A stretch of 64,000 bases of DNA from Arthrobacter sp. V1I7 (GTDB lineage: Bacteria > Actinomycetota > Actinomycetes > Actinomycetales > Micrococcaceae): the NCBI RefSeq assembly GCF_030817015.1, contig NZ_JAUSYS010000001.1, positions 1,426,001 to 1,490,000 of the forward strand. Reading direction: 5' to 3'. A program made the position numbers and the translations under genes. Shown here in pieces: positions 43,313 through 52,185 of this stretch. How positions within the stretch are numbered: position 1 is the stretch's first letter; each line of letters opens with the position of its first letter. The notes below the pieces were generated by a model. That model did no database searches. It saw only the letters and a program-made list of their open reading frames with translations, and was not told the origin of the DNA.

Positions 43313-44386
43313 TGTATTACCCACGGAGGTTGGTGACACGGCTGGCGGGTGGTTGACCCTTGAGTGAGGTGTGGCCTCGGTTGTGATTGTAGTGGTGCAA
43401 CCAGGCGGGGAAAGCGGCAACACGCTCGGCCTCTGATGCGTAGGGCTTCGCGTAGGCCCATTCGTCGAGCATGGTGCGGTTGAACCGCTCAACCTTTCCG
43501 TTGGTCTGGGGGCGATAGGGGCGCGTGCGTTTGTGCTTGATGTCCGCACCGAGAGCCTGGGCGAAGACGCGGGAGCGGTAGCAGGAGCCGTTATCTGTCA
43601 AGACCCGGCTCACCGTGATCCCGGCGGCGTTGAAGGCAGCGTTTGCCCGTTCCCAGAAGCCGGCGGCGGTTTCTTTCTTCTCGTCAGAGAGGATCTCGGT
43701 GTAGGCAAAGCGGGAGTGGTCATCGACTGCGTTATGCAGGTAAGCGTAGCCGGGCCTGCGGTTGGCGTTTGTGCCGGTCTTGTTCCGGTTCCCCGCGGCC
43801 CGGCCGGTCACGCGGTGTCCGCCGCCGTCAGGAATCCGGCCGAGTTTCTTGATGTCCACGTGGACCATGTCCCCGGGGTTCTGGTGCTCGTAGCGGCGGA
43901 TCACCCTGCCCGTGGCCCGGTCCAGCCACGACAGCCTGGCAAGCCGGTACCGGGAGAGGACCTTGTGCACGGTGGACGGGTGGATACCGAGCAGGTAACC
44001 GATCCTCGCCGGCCCCCAGCGGCGGTTGACCCGCAGCGCGATGATTCGTCGTTCCCGCCGGGCAGGAGTGCGGCGCGGGGACCGGGACGGCCGGCTGGAG
44101 AGGTCCTCCATGCCGTCTTCGCCCAGCTCCCGGTAGCGGCTGGCCCAGCGCGCCGCGGTCGGGACGGAGACCTGAAAACGTTCTGCAGCCCGACGTAACG
44201 GCCAGCCGTCCTCGACAATGCACTTTGCCAGCTCGATCCGTCCCCTGCGGGCGAGAAAAGCATTAGGGTGGGACATTGAAGACCTCCGTTTGTGGAATTG
44301 GACTCTAGACAAGCCCCACTCCACTCGGAGGTCTTCTTCATGTCACCACACCACGCCGACCGTCACTAACGTCTGTGGTTAATACA
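43313..44386 (-). mobile_element. IS481-family insertion sequence
   Basis: The inverted ends begin TGTATTACCCACGGAGG at 43313 and, inverted with mismatches, TGTATTAACCACAGACG at 44386. CTAG flanks both sides (43308-43311 and 44388-44391), a plausible target duplication. It is inserted into an ISL3 transposase gene, whose two halves can be rejoined across it. It encodes one full-length transposase. An inverted repeat (AAGACCTCCG / CGGAGGTCTT) lies just upstream of that gene and could form a hairpin. Confidence 0.88.
43317..44276 (-). CDS. IS481-family DDE transposase
   Basis: 319 residues from ATG 44276; an upstream in-frame start at 44324 runs into the hairpin. The N-terminal helix-turn-helix is GWPLRRAAERFQVSVPTAAR. 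The integrase core contains GDMVHVDIKKLGRIPDGGGH (first Asp), ITVSRVLTDNGSCYRS (second Asp) and RPYRPQTNGKVERFNRTMLD (Glu). The tail YNHNRGHTSLKGQPPASRVT is typical of IS481. All catalytic residues are present and the frame is intact, so the element could be active. Confidence 0.93.
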   Translation of the reverse strand: MSHPNAFLARRGRIELAKCIVEDGWPLRRAAERFQVSVPTAARWASRYRELGEDGMEDLSSRPSRSPRRTPARRERRIIALRVNRRWGPARIGYLLGIHPSTVHKVLSRYRLARLSWLDRATGRVIRRYEHQNPGDMVHVDIKKLGRIPDGGGHRVTGRAAGNRNKTGTNANRRPGYAYLHNAVDDHSRFAYTEILSDEKKETAAGFWERANAAFNAAGITVSRVLTDNGSCYRSRVFAQALGADIKHKRTRPYRPQTNGKVERFNRTMLDEWAYAKPYASEAERVAAFPAWLHHYNHNRGHTSLKGQPPASRVTNLRG

Positions 44387-44724
44387 TCTAGGCGCGCAGG
44401 GTCCGGCCGAGCCGGGCGACCTCGGGGATCGGGCAGGTCGGGAACGAGGCGATGACCTCGTTGACGAGGTCCCGGCCCCCGTTCCGGTCTGGCGTGGTAG
44501 ATCGCCCGGAGCTTTTGGTAGCACTGCCAGGCCAGGGTGACTTCATGGCCGAGGTCCCCAACAGCTAGTTTCGCATCGAGGCGGAGCGGTGTACGGCTAT
44601 AGTAGCTCGCGGTATACCGTATCCTGAGCTGACGTAGCAGTTGCAAGAGGGCTTGGGGCCGGGACGGCTTTCCGGTCACGCTAAAGGCGAGTCGAACGTG
44701 CTCGGCGAGAACAAGAGAGGGCAA
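44387..44724 (-). pseudogene. ISL3-family transposase, middle fragment, and decayed upstream sequence
   Basis: Reverse-strand frames carry DLGHEVTLAWQCYQKLRAIY and, after a one-base shift in a C5 run near 44475, GRDLVNEVIASFPTCPIPEV and RLGRTLRA up to the IS481 edge. These continue directly into the C-terminal fragment on the other side of the IS481. From about 44580 to 44724 nothing ISL3-like remains, so the 5' part of the element is lost. Confidence 0.75.
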
Positions 44725-44728
44725 TAAT

Positions 44729-45772
44729 ATGACGTCCCCCTATGATAGGTTGCCCGACAGGCAATTTTGGCGGCTAGCTGTCGGCGATTCTGTTGAGTCC
44801 GTAAATGGAATGTACTCAAAGAAGTTTTCCATCACCGGAAAGAAGATAGCTACTGCTGGTAGCTGCTTTGCGCAAGAAATAGCGCGAGAGCTTCGCAAGC
44901 ATGGCCATACTGTCGTAGATAAAGAGCCAAGCCCGAACACTATCCAAATCAGGGGAAACCTGGAGACCTCGTATGGCTATGGCCTCTACTCAGCCCGACA
45001 CGGGAATATTTACACTGTTCGGCAACTGCTCCAGTTGACGAAGGAAGCCTTCGGGCTGGTTTTTCCTGAACCCGAGGAGTACATCTGGGAGCGTGATGGC
45101 TGCTTTTATGATGCCCTCAGACCAAATGTGGAGCCCGATGGCCTGCCCACCAAGGAAGAAGTCGCGGCACAGCGGAGAGACCATCTGCGGCGCTTCCGAA
45201 AGGTAATCGAAGAATCCGATGTATTCGTCTTCACAATGGGGCTTACAGAAGCGTGGGGCCACCGAGAGAGCGGACTAGTTTATCCCACGGCTCCCGGAGT
45301 GCTGGCAGGTGAATACGACCCTAACATCCATCATTTCTTGAACTTCGGGTTCGTGGATATCTACCGTGACTTCCTTGAGTTCCGGGAGCTCGCCAGAGAG
45401 CACAATCCGTCGATTGAGTTCATTCTTACTGTTTCCCTCGTGCCCCTTACGGCGACCGCGGCCGATTCACATGTACTGGTTTCGACGGTTCGCTCGAAAT
45501 CAGTCCTTCGAGCCGTCACCGCACAGTTGTATGAAGAATTCCCAGATGTGGACTACTTCCCTTCCTACGAGCTTTTCAGTACCCCGTTTCTCGGCCCCTC
45601 TATGTTCAATGAGAACAAGAGGAACGTCAGCAGGCAGGGGGTGGCAGCGGTCATGCGCATCTTCTTCGACGAGCATGATAACTCGGAGCCAGCTGCCTCC
45701 ACAGAGGAGACTGACAGCGATGTTGTCTGCGAGGAGGCTCTTTTGGACGCTTTTGCCGGAGGTAGAAAATGA
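44729..45772 (+). CDS. GSCFA-domain protein (SGNH-type esterase/acyltransferase-like)
   Basis: 347 residues. The defining motif is IATAGSCFAQEIARELRKHG near residue 40. Further family features are NTIQIRGNLETSYGYGLYSA, FVFTMGLTEAWGHRESGLVY and VSLVPLTATAADSHVL, with RNVSRQGVAAVM at the end. GSCFA proteins are related to SGNH hydrolases and are often found in surface polysaccharide loci; activity is mostly unproven but esterase or acyl transfer is expected. There is no signal peptide, so it would act in the cytoplasm. It overlaps the following SGNH-like gene by 4 bases (ATGA). It lies after the pse operon, separated by an IS insertion. Confidence 0.82.
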   Translation: MTSPYDRLPDRQFWRLAVGDSVESVNGMYSKKFSITGKKIATAGSCFAQEIARELRKHGHTVVDKEPSPNTIQIRGNLETSYGYGLYSARHGNIYTVRQLLQLTKEAFGLVFPEPEEYIWERDGCFYDALRPNVEPDGLPTKEEVAAQRRDHLRRFRKVIEESDVFVFTMGLTEAWGHRESGLVYPTAPGVLAGEYDPNIHHFLNFGFVDIYRDFLEFRELAREHNPSIEFILTVSLVPLTATAADSHVLVSTVRSKSVLRAVTAQLYEEFPDVDYFPSYELFSTPFLGPSMFNENKRNVSRQGVAAVMRIFFDEHDNSEPAASTEETDSDVVCEEALLDAFAGGRK

Positions 45773-46530
45773 GAATCGGCATTATAGGAAACTCTCACAT
45801 CGCGGCGTTCAAGCTCGGGTGGGAAGAGATCAAGGCAGAGCATCCAAAAATTGATATGACGTTCTTTGGATCTCCCTCGACCTCCATGCGCTTCTTTCGC
45901 GTGGAGGACAACTGCCTTCTTCCCACCAGCGACACCTTACGAGAGAACCTTAGCTGGACCTCTGGAGGCTATGAACACATACCTGGCGGTATGGATGCCT
46001 ACATCACGGTGGGTATGGGTTTCAGCTTCGTGCACTTGATGGATCTTCTGAAGAATCATCGACCGCTAAGCGAGTACGACCCATCGGACGACACCCAGCA
46101 GCTCATCTCTGAGAGCTTCTTTCATAGGGCGATGGAGGGAACTCTCAAAAACAGCAACGCGCTAAAGCTGATCGCGAAGATACGGCAGATCTCGGCGGCT
46201 CCCATGGTTTACGTGCCCAATCCGTACGGGACAACCGATGTGCTGAACAGTGATCGCTACAGACACTTTCATAGCCAACCAATCCGAGATCGGGTGTTTG
46301 ATTACTACAAGGCCGGGCTAGGCGAGATGTTCTCCGAAGCCAGCGTGCGCGTTGTAGAGCTGCCAGATGACACTATTGCCAACAGGATGTTCACGAGGAG
46401 CAAATACTCTAAAGGGTCGATCAAACTCAAGCGCGGCATGTCGAGCCCGCACAACGGCGAAGACTACTCCCACATGAACGCGGCGTTCGGTGCGACCTCC
46501 CTCCGAGACGTACTAAGGCACTTGCTTTAG
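45769..46530 (+). CDS. SGNH-hydrolase-like protein
   Basis: 253 residues. MRIGIIGNSHIAAFKLGWEE gives the block I serine (GNSH) of an SGNH-like fold. ITVGMGFSFVHLMDLLKN could be the oxyanion region, VYVPNPYGTTDVLN contains an Asn, and GEDYSHMNAAFGATSL supplies a late D-x-x-H pair like the catalytic Asp-His of the family. No membrane segment or signal peptide is seen. Coupled translation with the GSCFA gene suggests a joint role, probably adding or removing an acyl group on a glycan precursor. The specific reaction is not known. It is the last glycan gene before the mobile region. Confidence 0.7.
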   Translation: MRIGIIGNSHIAAFKLGWEEIKAEHPKIDMTFFGSPSTSMRFFRVEDNCLLPTSDTLRENLSWTSGGYEHIPGGMDAYITVGMGFSFVHLMDLLKNHRPLSEYDPSDDTQQLISESFFHRAMEGTLKNSNALKLIAKIRQISAAPMVYVPNPYGTTDVLNSDRYRHFHSQPIRDRVFDYYKAGLGEMFSEASVRVVELPDDTIANRMFTRSKYSKGSIKLKRGMSSPHNGEDYSHMNAAFGATSLRDVLRHLL

Positions 46531-46549
46531 ACAATTTGAAGGGGTCCCG

Positions 46550-46931
46550 GGTTCGGGCTGGAACCTCCGGTTCAAATAGATTCGTGGGTTGCCCTGCGGA
46601 CCGTGGTCTTGCATGGTAGAGCCACATTTGAAGGTGTGGAGGTTCCAGCTAAGGCTGAGGATACAAGGTTCCAGGGGGTGTTGGGCAGACCGTTTGTTGG
46701 CACGGGTTCGGTCCTGCCGATGCGGCCATTGTCGCCGGGCCCGGGTCGGTGCGCCGGCAGGAGTGAGATGGGCGCGGCCCGGTGATGGAGGCGGCGCCCC
46801 GGTCTCTTGCCCCGGCGCTGATGGCCTTTATCGGCAGGGCCGAACGGTCTGCAGGTGTCCCCCTGCCACACTGGGTTTATCCGCTATCGTCCGGTGGCCA
46901 GGGAACCACCGTTAGCCAGGAAGGTCCTGTC
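46550..46931 (+). ncRNA. IS110 left-end noncoding segment, candidate bridge RNA locus (copy 1)
   Basis: About 380 noncoding bases precede the IS110 transposase fragment. IS110 elements are known to encode a structured bridge RNA in a long noncoding end, so this is where one would be expected. CTGGAACCTCC (46558-46568) and GGAGGTTCCAG (46638-46648) are perfect inverted arms that could form a stem or mark the element end. I cannot fold the RNA here. Confidence 0.35.
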
Positions 46932-47375
46932 ATGTTTGAGAGAACAAGCATCGGTTTGGATGTGCACGCCCGCTCTGTCGTCGGCTGCGCCATCGACGGG
47001 GACACGGGCGAAGTGTCCAGGCGGCGGCTCACCCCGGACTTTGAGGAGATCCTCGCCTGGATCCTGTCGCTGCCGGGCCCTGCGAAGTCCGTCTACGAGG
47101 CCGGGCCGACGGGCTTTGGCCTCGCCCGGTTTATGCTGGCGTCCGGGGTTGACTGTGTCGTCGCGGCCCCGTCGAAGCTCCAGCGGCCCTCGGGCGACCG
47201 GGTCAAGACCGATGCCAACGATGCCCTGCATTTGGCCAGGCTGCTGCGTCTGGGCGAGGTCACCGCTGTTGTCATTCCCACCGTGGAGCAGGAAGCCGCC
47301 CGGGACCTGGTCCGTGCCCGGGAGGACGCCCGCGGTGACCTGATGAGCGCCCGCCACCGCATCTCCAAAATGGCT
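46932..47375 (+). pseudogene. IS110-family transposase copy 1, N-terminal half
   Basis: From ATG 46932 the frame gives the RuvC-like DEDD domain: SIGLDVHARSVVGCAIDGDT (first Asp), KSVYEAGPTGFGLARFML (Glu) and DRVKTDANDALHLARLLRLG (paired Asp). It ends at HRISKM, where the sequence jumps to an ISL3 end. The matching C-terminal half (KLLPRQGIIYTDG onward) lies at 55093-55817, 7.7 kb away. CTCCAAA occurs at both break points (47363-47369 and 55093-55099). It is not functional. Confidence 0.85.
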
Positions 47376-47414
47376 TGTCGTGGTTCCCGGGGAATGTTCT
47401 GCTGAGATGATTGC

Positions 47415-47490
47415 TCATGCTGCCATCCGGGCTGCACTTCTCAAGATGATACGTGATTTGTAGTTGCCTGGATTCCGGTATCCGCGGCCG
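47415..47490 (-). pseudogene. ISL3 transposase, detached C-terminus
   Basis: Reverse-strand reading gives GRGYRNPGNYKSRIILRSAA and RMAA then TGA at 47415-47417, the standard ISL3 ending. It continues the reading IKHIKR that breaks at 50649 on the other side of the inserted recombinase unit. Confidence 0.85.
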
Positions 47491-47537
47491 GTTAACCGGC
47501 CCTCGCTGCCGGGTCAAGCAGCGGGGGTTAACTGCCG

Positions 47538-49493
47538 TCAGGTCTTTAGTCGGTCCAGGTGTTTCTGGAGACTGGCGACGACGCGTGCGTGTCTGGCGAC
47601 TTCGCTGTCCCAACCGCGTTCGAGGGCGTCATCCCTGAGTGCAGTCTCGTCGTTGATTTGCGCCTGAATCTGGGGAAGGAATTCGGCGCTGGTGGTGTAG
47701 TTATCGCATTGTTCGCAGATGTTGGCGTAGGGGCAGGCCTCGGCGGCAAGGTGGCGCGAGCAGTAGCCGTGGGCGACGCGGGTCTTGAGCACTTCGCTGT
47801 GGAGCCATTCGATGCGTTCGGGCACGACGGGCCGGTCGCTGACAACGAGGGGAAGCTGCCGGGTTTCGCGGATCCTGGCCATCGCCGAGTCGTAGGAGGC
47901 CCGGACTGTAGTGTCAGCCAGGTGGGCATAGCGGGTTGTCATCTCGGGGGTGACGTGGCTCAGCAGCGCCATGAGGGCCTGCAGGGTCATGCCGGCGTTG
48001 ACCAGTTCGGTGGCGTAGGTGTGGCGGAGTTGGTGCGGGGTGACATGCTCGGCTGTCCCGTCGGGGCGGATGAGTCCGGCAGCCCGCACCGTCTCGTCCA
48101 GGCCCCGGCGGATCCGGGATGCTCCGATCCGGGTGCCGCGCAGGGTGAACAGGAAGTCCGCCGGGCGGCCGGTGCGCGGATGCGGCAGTGCCCGTTGGGA
48201 ACCTCGTTCGCCCATCCATTGGTCCAGGGCCGCCAGGGTCGGGTCATCGAGAGGGACCACGCGCTCGGTGTTGAGCTTGCCCAGCGGGACCTTGAGCCAG
48301 GTGCCGTGGCCGGGGAGGTCCCAGAGGCAGTCGAGCTCGAGGTCGAGCAGTTCCCCGAGCCGCAGGCCGCCGCCTCGCAGCAGGGTGATCCCGGCGCGGG
48401 CGGCGGTGTCGGGGAGCGCCGCGACAGCCTTCATCAGGGCGCTGTCTGTCTGCGGGGCCAGCGCTCGGGGCAGCGGCGCCGGCGGCCGCGGAATGTCCGC
48501 GCGGTGGACGACCGTCTCGGCCGGCCGATCGGCCCATCCCCAAGCGGTGAGGTCATCGAAGAAGCTGCGCAGGTTGATCACCGCGTGCATGTGGTGAGTG
48601 ACCGAGATCCGCTCCCCGCGGGCCCGCCGCCCCTGGGACAGGCGGGTTGCATCCCAGGCCAGGAATTCCTCGAGGTGCCCGCGCGTCAGGCCGGTCAGTT
48701 CTCGGCATTCGGGGTGTTTCCCGGAAAGCCATACAGCCAGCAGAGTCAGGTGTTCGGCCCGGAAGGCAACAGTGGCAGGGCGCAGCGTCGCGGCGATGGT
48801 CGTCAGGTAGCGGGCGATGACGGGGCGGATCAGCGGCTGCGGCACCGCCTCGGCGCGTTGCGCCGGCGTCCGGTCCCTGCGGTTGGGGTGAACGGGAGGA
48901 ATATCCGTGACCCCGATCTGATAGCAGAGTCGGCGCAGGCAGTGGTGCTGGCCGCCGAGGAGTCTGCGCGTGCGCGGCGCCAGCAGCGTCGATGCTGCGA
49001 TGGCGTGTTCCACCGCATCCAGGTCGGCCTCCGTCATGGATTTCAGGTCCACGCCGCGGGTCATGCAAAGCAGCGGAAACGCGTTGCCGATGACGCGTTG
49101 TTCCCATTCTGGGCACCAGTCGAACGCCGCGGCAGCACGGCGCACGGCGGCGTCGTCGTCCGGATGCAGCCGGTTCCAGAGCGAGAAATGGGTGCCCTTG
49201 CCCTTGAGCGTGAGCAGTTCCAGATCGGGGACGAGCCGGCCGGTGGCAAAGCACCAGGACAGGAAGGACCAGGCGTCGAGGCGTTTGATCAGCAACAGGC
49301 GTTCGGCGGCGGAACGGCGCATCCATGCCGCCGGGTCCGGGCAGCTGCCCAGGAAGGCGGCGGCATGCCGGCGGCGCAAATACTTTCCTTGGGGACCGCA
49401 GGAAAGTTCCGCGACGAACCGGAAGTAGTCCTCGCGCAGGTCCGTCCCGCCGGCTGCTGGTAAGAGGACGGGTTTCGTGGCAGTAGACATCAT
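47538..49493 (-). CDS. tyrosine recombinase, TnpB-like, with C-terminal cysteine cluster
   Basis: 651 residues from ATG 49493, which overlaps the previous stop (ATGA). The catalytic domain lies at about 390-560: LRGGGLRLGELLDLELD (Arg I), HVTPHQLRHTYATELVNAGM (His-x-x-Arg) and SHVTPEMTTRYAHLADTTV (His/Trp position and Tyr). A C-terminal CSRHLAAEACPYANICEQC segment has four cysteines and a histidine and may bind zinc, as in Tn554 TnpB-like proteins. A helical, charged tail follows. The long N-terminal part (about 300 residues) is unassigned. It likely acts with the partner recombinase to excise and insert the unit. The frame is intact. Confidence 0.85.
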   Translation of the reverse strand: MMSTATKPVLLPAAGGTDLREDYFRFVAELSCGPQGKYLRRRHAAAFLGSCPDPAAWMRRSAAERLLLIKRLDAWSFLSWCFATGRLVPDLELLTLKGKGTHFSLWNRLHPDDDAAVRRAAAAFDWCPEWEQRVIGNAFPLLCMTRGVDLKSMTEADLDAVEHAIAASTLLAPRTRRLLGGQHHCLRRLCYQIGVTDIPPVHPNRRDRTPAQRAEAVPQPLIRPVIARYLTTIAATLRPATVAFRAEHLTLLAVWLSGKHPECRELTGLTRGHLEEFLAWDATRLSQGRRARGERISVTHHMHAVINLRSFFDDLTAWGWADRPAETVVHRADIPRPPAPLPRALAPQTDSALMKAVAALPDTAARAGITLLRGGGLRLGELLDLELDCLWDLPGHGTWLKVPLGKLNTERVVPLDDPTLAALDQWMGERGSQRALPHPRTGRPADFLFTLRGTRIGASRIRRGLDETVRAAGLIRPDGTAEHVTPHQLRHTYATELVNAGMTLQALMALLSHVTPEMTTRYAHLADTTVRASYDSAMARIRETRQLPLVVSDRPVVPERIEWLHSEVLKTRVAHGYCSRHLAAEACPYANICEQCDNYTTSAEFLPQIQAQINDETALRDDALERGWDSEVARHARVVASLQKHLDRLKT

Positions 49494-50545
49494 GACTCCA
49501 ATCGCGATCTGGCAGCTGCGTACTCCTCGGCCAGCGTGGTTGCCGACAGATGGACATAGCCGGCGGTCGTTTCCGGGCTGGCGTGGCCCATGAGGTCGCG
49601 CAGCACCAGCAGGTCGATTCCGGCAGCGGCAAGTTCCGTGCCATAGGTATGGCGCAGCCGGTGCGGACGCACCAGCGGGGTGCCCGCCCGCAGCCGGTGG
49701 GTGCGGAAGATCCGCCGCAGCCCGGCTTCGGTCAGGACACGACCCGTGGTCGGTCCGCGGAGCACCACGAAGCATTCCCGGGCAACGCAGCCGGCCGGAC
49801 GCTCGGTGCGCAGGTAGGACGCCAGTTCGGTGAAGAATGCCGCGTCGACCGGCACGACACGTTCCTTCCCGCCCTTGCCCGTGACCCTGACCCGCGGCAG
49901 ACCAAAATCAACGTCGGCCAGCGGCAGCAGCCGCACCTCTGATGCGCGCAGCCCGCCCAGCAGCATCAGCAGCGCCATCGAACGATCCCGTGCGGTCAGC
50001 AGATCGGCGATGAACACGGCCACCTGGGCCGGATCCAGGGCAAAGGGAAGCGTCCTCGCCTCGCGCACAAGCTTGCCCCCGCCATGCTCACGGCCCTTGC
50101 CCAGGTGCCCCAGCAGTCCGCGGCGCTTGGCACGGAACCCGGAAGAACGCCGCGCCGCAGGGACCGGGTTCTCTCTGACGGCACCGGCCATCACAGCGTA
50201 GTCATATAGGCTCCGCACCGCGGCAATCCGCCGGTTCATCGTCGCCGGAGCCGCGCCGGTGCGCGAGGTCAGCCGGACAACCGTGCCGCCGGCATTCTTC
50301 TGCGGCTGCTGCTGCCAATCGAGATAATCAAACAAATCAGTAGGGGCGACATCTGCCAGCCCGAGCCGTCGCTCAACGAGGAAATGCAGGAAGTTCAACA
50401 GGTCGAATGCATACGCCCGGCGCGTTGCAGGCGAGAAATTCCTCGTGGTCAGATGGGTCAGGAATCCGTTGACCAGTTCCCCGGGTCCGTCAGCGGCACC
50501 CGTGAGAATGTGCCCGTTCCCTGACTGGGCAACCTGCAGTCCCAT
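49490..50545 (-). CDS. tyrosine recombinase, TnpA-like
   Basis: 351 residues, a size typical of phage-type and TnpA recombinases. The N-terminal SAM-like core-binding domain (NGFLTHLTTRNFSPATRRAY, LNFLHFLVERR) precedes the catalytic domain: LGGLRASEVRLLPLADVDFG (Arg I), VTGKGGKERVVPVDA (Lys beta-hairpin), VRPHRLRHTYGTELAAAGID (His-x-x-Arg) and GHASPETTAGYVHLSATTLA (His and Tyr nucleophile). It starts just inside the right terminal repeat and overlaps the second recombinase by 4 bases. It is predicted active. Confidence 0.88.
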   Translation of the reverse strand: MGLQVAQSGNGHILTGAADGPGELVNGFLTHLTTRNFSPATRRAYAFDLLNFLHFLVERRLGLADVAPTDLFDYLDWQQQPQKNAGGTVVRLTSRTGAAPATMNRRIAAVRSLYDYAVMAGAVRENPVPAARRSSGFRAKRRGLLGHLGKGREHGGGKLVREARTLPFALDPAQVAVFIADLLTARDRSMALLMLLGGLRASEVRLLPLADVDFGLPRVRVTGKGGKERVVPVDAAFFTELASYLRTERPAGCVARECFVVLRGPTTGRVLTEAGLRRIFRTHRLRAGTPLVRPHRLRHTYGTELAAAGIDLLVLRDLMGHASPETTAGYVHLSATTLAEEYAAARSRLES

Positions 50546-50648
50546 GCGTCCTTCTCAGGCAGGACTGTTTCCAGTCTCCTACCGCCACGACGGCATCTTC
50601 GGCTTCTGGAAATTCGCGGCGTGTCCCGGTCGTCGAGGGCCGGTTAAC

Positions 50649-51906
50649 TAATTTTCGTTTGATGTGTTTTATTGCGGTGTTGTTGGCTTCTACCTTGCCC
50701 GTTGTGGCGCCGGTGACGATGAGGACTTCGATCTCATTCCACCAGCGGCACACGGTGCGGTAGAGCCTGTTTGCTTCGGGCAGCGCGGCCTGCGCCACGA
50801 GGTCAGCCAGGGTGGTATTCGCGGCTGCGGCGTCCTCGAGGGAGCCGGTGCGCAGCAGGGTGCGGAGCTGTTCCTTGATCTGCCAGGCGGCCTTGAGTTT
50901 GCCGGTCGGGTCGTCGGTGTCGAAGACACCGGCCAGGCGGTGCCGTCCGCGTTCTGAGAGGTTTTTATCGGCTTTCAGCAGCAGCATGCGGTTCGCCCAG
51001 GCCGGGTCGGTGGCCCTGCCCCGCCGGCCCCGCACCTGCTGGGACAGGCCCTGCCGGACCGAGGTGAGCATGTCGTTGGCCAGCATGGTCATATGGAAAA
51101 GATCCACCGAAACGGCGCTGCGCGGCAACCACATCCGCAGTGCCTTCCGAAACGCCGCGGAGGGATCGATCGCGACGACCTGCACCCCGAGCCGCCATTT
51201 CAGCGGGCGGGCGAAGAGCCAGTCACCGACGCCCTTGTGGTCACGTCCGTCCACGATGCCCAGGATCTGTCCGGTGTCCAGGTCCACAATCGTGGTCATC
51301 CACGGCTCGTACCGGGTCCAGACCTTCGTGCCGGGGTCCTGGAAGAACCGCACGGACCGGTACCGGTGCTCATCAATGCCTAGCATCCGCGGCGCCAGCA
51401 GGTCCACGTCCGGCAGGCAGAGGGCCGCGTCGCCGATGGCCTGCTGGACCAGCCACCACGAGATCCCGAACGCCATGGCCGTCTCGGACACGGCCCGGCC
51501 GGAGATGATGACCGCGTCCAGGACCGTCTCCCGCAGCCGCCGTGTCGACCGTGCCCGGCGCGGCACCTGCGGCGTCGCCTCGCAAAACGATTTCCGCACG
51601 CACAGGGTACTCGTCGCAGAACCAGCGCCGTTTGTCCCAGAGGAGAACCACCGCGCCGGCGACCGGAATGTCACGCAACTGCTGGCACCGGCGTTCCTTC
51701 ACCCGGGAAGCGATCACCCCGCAGCTCGGGCACCCCGGCGGGAACATGGATTCGACGGTGATATGGCGGACACCGTCAGGGAGCAGCGCGGTGCCGGTGA
51801 CACGGTAATCGGGCAGGTTGAAGATCATGCTGGCAGCATCTTCGGCCGCCACAGTAGGCTCTAACAAGGCTCGTGGTTCCTGTTCAGGTTGAATGCGTAG
51901 TAACAC
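50649..51906 (-). pseudogene. ISL3-family transposase, main part, with a one-base frameshift
   Basis: The N-terminal frame (51906 to about 51607) has the ISL3 zinc-finger-like region: MIFNLPDYRVTGTALLPDGV, FPPGCPSCGVIASRVKE, LWDKRRWFCDEY. The rest lies in another frame: LCVRKSFCEATPQVPRRARS, LGIDEHRYRSVRFFQDPG (catalytic D-E-H), VVAIDPSAAFRKALRMWLPR and VEANNTAIKHIKR at the break with the recombinase unit. Removing one G from GGG at 51605-51607 joins the frames as CDEYLCVRKSF. The final 20 codons are at 47415-47490. Confidence 0.85.
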
Positions 51907-51968
51907 TCATCCCAGCAGGGCCACGAGTCCTCTGCTAGCTACAACACGAACCTTTTTCCCCGGGAACC

Positions 51969-52185
51969 TTGAAGAGATTCCCTAACGCTTGTCAAGCCTT
52001 TTTCAGCTCTGGACGGCAGGCAGGCTGAGTGCACCGTCACCTGTGTTCTGCGGTGACGGCGGAGCTGTCCGTCCCGGAAGTCAGAGTCCATCGCCGGGCG
52101 CCGCTGTTGCCTCCTTGGCTGGTGGAGGTGGCGGAGAGCGGGGGCCTGAGGCTTCTCGTTATCCGGTGTCGGTAGGTGCTGGTAG
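51969..52185. other. noncoding right-end segment of IS110 copy 2 and junction
   Basis: 217 bases between the ISL3 repeat and the stop of the reverse IS110 transposase. It probably contains the downstream end of that element. GCTTGTCAAGCC at 51987 is a small palindrome. No gene is seen. Confidence 0.4.

Larger units (their letters stand above)
47491..50648 (-). mobile_element. two-tyrosine-recombinase unit with 15-bp terminal inverted repeats (Tn554-like)
   Basis: GTTAACCGGCCCTCG at 47491-47505 and its exact complement CGAGGGCCGGTTAAC at 50634-50648 bound a 3158-bp segment. It holds two overlapping reverse tyrosine recombinase genes of about 351 and 651 residues. These match the sizes and order of TnpA and TnpB of Tn554, but no small TnpC-like third gene is seen. 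It is inserted in an ISL3 transposase whose two parts can be rejoined. AAATTA beside the right end could be a coupling sequence of a tyrosine-recombinase insertion. Confidence 0.8.
47382..51968 (-). mobile_element. ISL3-family element interrupted by a two-recombinase unit
   Basis: The terminal inverted repeats are GGTTCCCGGGGAA at 47382-47394 and the complement at 51956-51968. The transposase runs on the reverse strand from 51906 and finishes at 47415, interrupted by the element at 47491-50648. No clear 8-bp target duplication is seen at the outer edges, so one or both flanks have been rearranged. The ISL3 itself lies inside an IS110. Confidence 0.8.

Noticed and set aside
43533..44198. A 221-codon forward frame
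   Set aside because: It is antisense to the intact IS481 transposase.
47559..49463. A 634-codon open frame on the forward strand
   Set aside because: It lies antisense to the TnpB-like recombinase, whose catalytic motifs are all in the reverse frame. Long antisense frames are common at this GC content.
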